Below, piece by piece: positions 63,212 through 64,000 of a stretch of 64,000 bases of DNA (its first letter is position 1; each line of letters begins with the position of its first letter). This DNA is from Climacteris rufus. Lineage: Eukaryota > Chordata > Aves > Passeriformes > Climacteridae. The position numbers and the translations under genes were made by a program. The notes beneath the pieces are model-generated. The model worked only from the letters and a program-made list of their open reading frames with translations, was not told where the DNA came from and ran no database searches. The stretch covers positions 953,868 to 1,017,867 of the forward strand of contig VZRZ01003178.1 in the NCBI GenBank assembly GCA_013398175.1. Direction: 5' to 3'.

Positions 63212-63217
63212 GTGAGT
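63209..63217 (+). promoter_or_regulatory. 5' splice site (AGT|GTGAGT) of the tetraspanin exon
   Basis: GTGAGT at 63212-63217 is a strong vertebrate donor. Cutting here leaves a whole serine codon at the exon end, where tetraspanin homology stops. The reading frame continuing to 63309 after this point loses all family resemblance. Confidence 0.88.
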
Positions 63218-64000
63218 ATTGAACTGCTGCAGTGTTTGCTGTGTTACAGTGCTGGTGCTATTGCAATGCATGTTGCAGTGGCCTGTATTTCAATAGAAGT
63301 TGCCTAGTTGACACAGATGAGGTGTGAGTCACGTGTGAATCAGGCTTTGACTGCCCTAAGGAGCTGCTAGATCATTCGTGATCATGCTTTTAATGTGTCC
63401 ATGAAGGATGAGGCCTGCAGGAAGAGAATCATTGCTGCTGGTGTGGTTTTCCTTGGACTCTTCAGAAATGAGTTTTGTGAAAGCTTCTTTTGCAGTGTAT
63501 CTTTGATTATTTTTTACTCAGCTTTTGTAACGATCTATTCCAAATGTTTGTCGTGGTGGGACTGATGATCTGAAGTCCTGGGCAGAAAGATCAGTGTAGG
63601 CAGGAAACACTAAGAAGAGATTGATTTTGGTTTAAATTGAAAATTAAGATCTTCACTTTTGACAGTGCTGCTTTTGCCAATCATTAATTCTCCAAAGGCT
63701 GAGATGTCAGGAAGCAAAGGTGCCAGCACAAGGAGACTGCTGTGAAATCAAAGATTAATACAGTGCCAGCTGTCCATGATTTCACAGATGCTTAAGCCAC
63801 ATCCCTAGTGTCTTTTAGGAAAATGTAGTTTGATACCACTCAAAGCTGAACTTTAGAAGTAGTGAATACTGCTACTACCTGCTGTAGTTGGTGTAAGTAT
63901 ATATTTTGCATCCTGCTCAGCTGAGGACCAGGAATTGAGGTGATCTTGCTGCTCAAGTCTAGAACTTCACCATGAGGTTTGACAAATCTCACAGAAGCTG
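63218..64000 (+). other. Start of the following intron of the tetraspanin gene
   Basis: After the donor there is no sequence encoding the expected TM3 residues to the end of the window, so the next exon lies beyond 64000. No repeat or RNA gene recognised in this stretch. Confidence 0.7.

Noticed and set aside
1..64000. Search for CRISPR-like arrays, operons, tRNA/rRNA genes, mitochondrial insertions or an unknown multi-gene system
   Set aside because: No regularly spaced repeats, gene clusters or RNA-gene signatures seen; the window reads as vertebrate intron.

Overview
This window looks like nuclear DNA from a bird. It is AT-rich and almost entirely non-coding. The only repeat family I can recognise is the CR1 LINE, as scattered, 5'-truncated, decayed copies covering about 2.5-3 kb. 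No SINEs, DNA transposons or intact retroviruses were recognised. CR1 also occurs in turtles and crocodilians, so 'bird' rests on the low repeat density plus the CR1 type. I cannot name the species.

I can support one piece of protein-coding gene: a 192-nt internal exon at 63020-63211 (+), with a textbook acceptor and donor and both boundaries at codon ends. It encodes 64 residues of a tetraspanin: the end of TM1, the small extracellular loop, TM2 and the start of the inner loop. The residues fit TSPAN4 better than its paralogue TSPAN9. Neither the preceding exon (start codon and first half of TM1) nor the following exon (TM3) was found. The simplest reading is that 1-63019 is a very long upstream intron, possibly with untranslated first exons I cannot recognise, and 63212-64000 is the start of the next intron.

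Layout: 1-15.5 kb, intron-like DNA with only short low-complexity tracts; 15.55-16.03 kb, antisense CR1 with RT-derived coding remnant; 16.74-17.29 and 19.86-20.0 kb, older antisense CR1 relics; 19.38-19.64 kb, a motif-dense block with an NF-E2/MAF-like site; 22.86-22.91 kb, a GATA/TA microsatellite beside a sense CR1 (22.98-23.36 kb); 23.4-35.4 kb, unannotated apart from a small CpG cluster with splice-donor-like sites near 34.1 kb; antisense CR1 3' ends at 35.4 and 41.06 kb; 41.3-57.8 kb, non-coding with a pyrimidine tract at 45.06 kb and several candidate regulatory blocks; an old antisense CR1 at 57.8-58.1 kb; then intron to the exon.

I found no operon, CRISPR array, tRNA, rRNA, intact transposon or novel multi-gene system. 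All other open frames are of a size chance produces in 64 kb of DNA, and none shows a recognisable family. The findings are therefore about candidate regulatory DNA, repeat structure and splicing, and most are modest.
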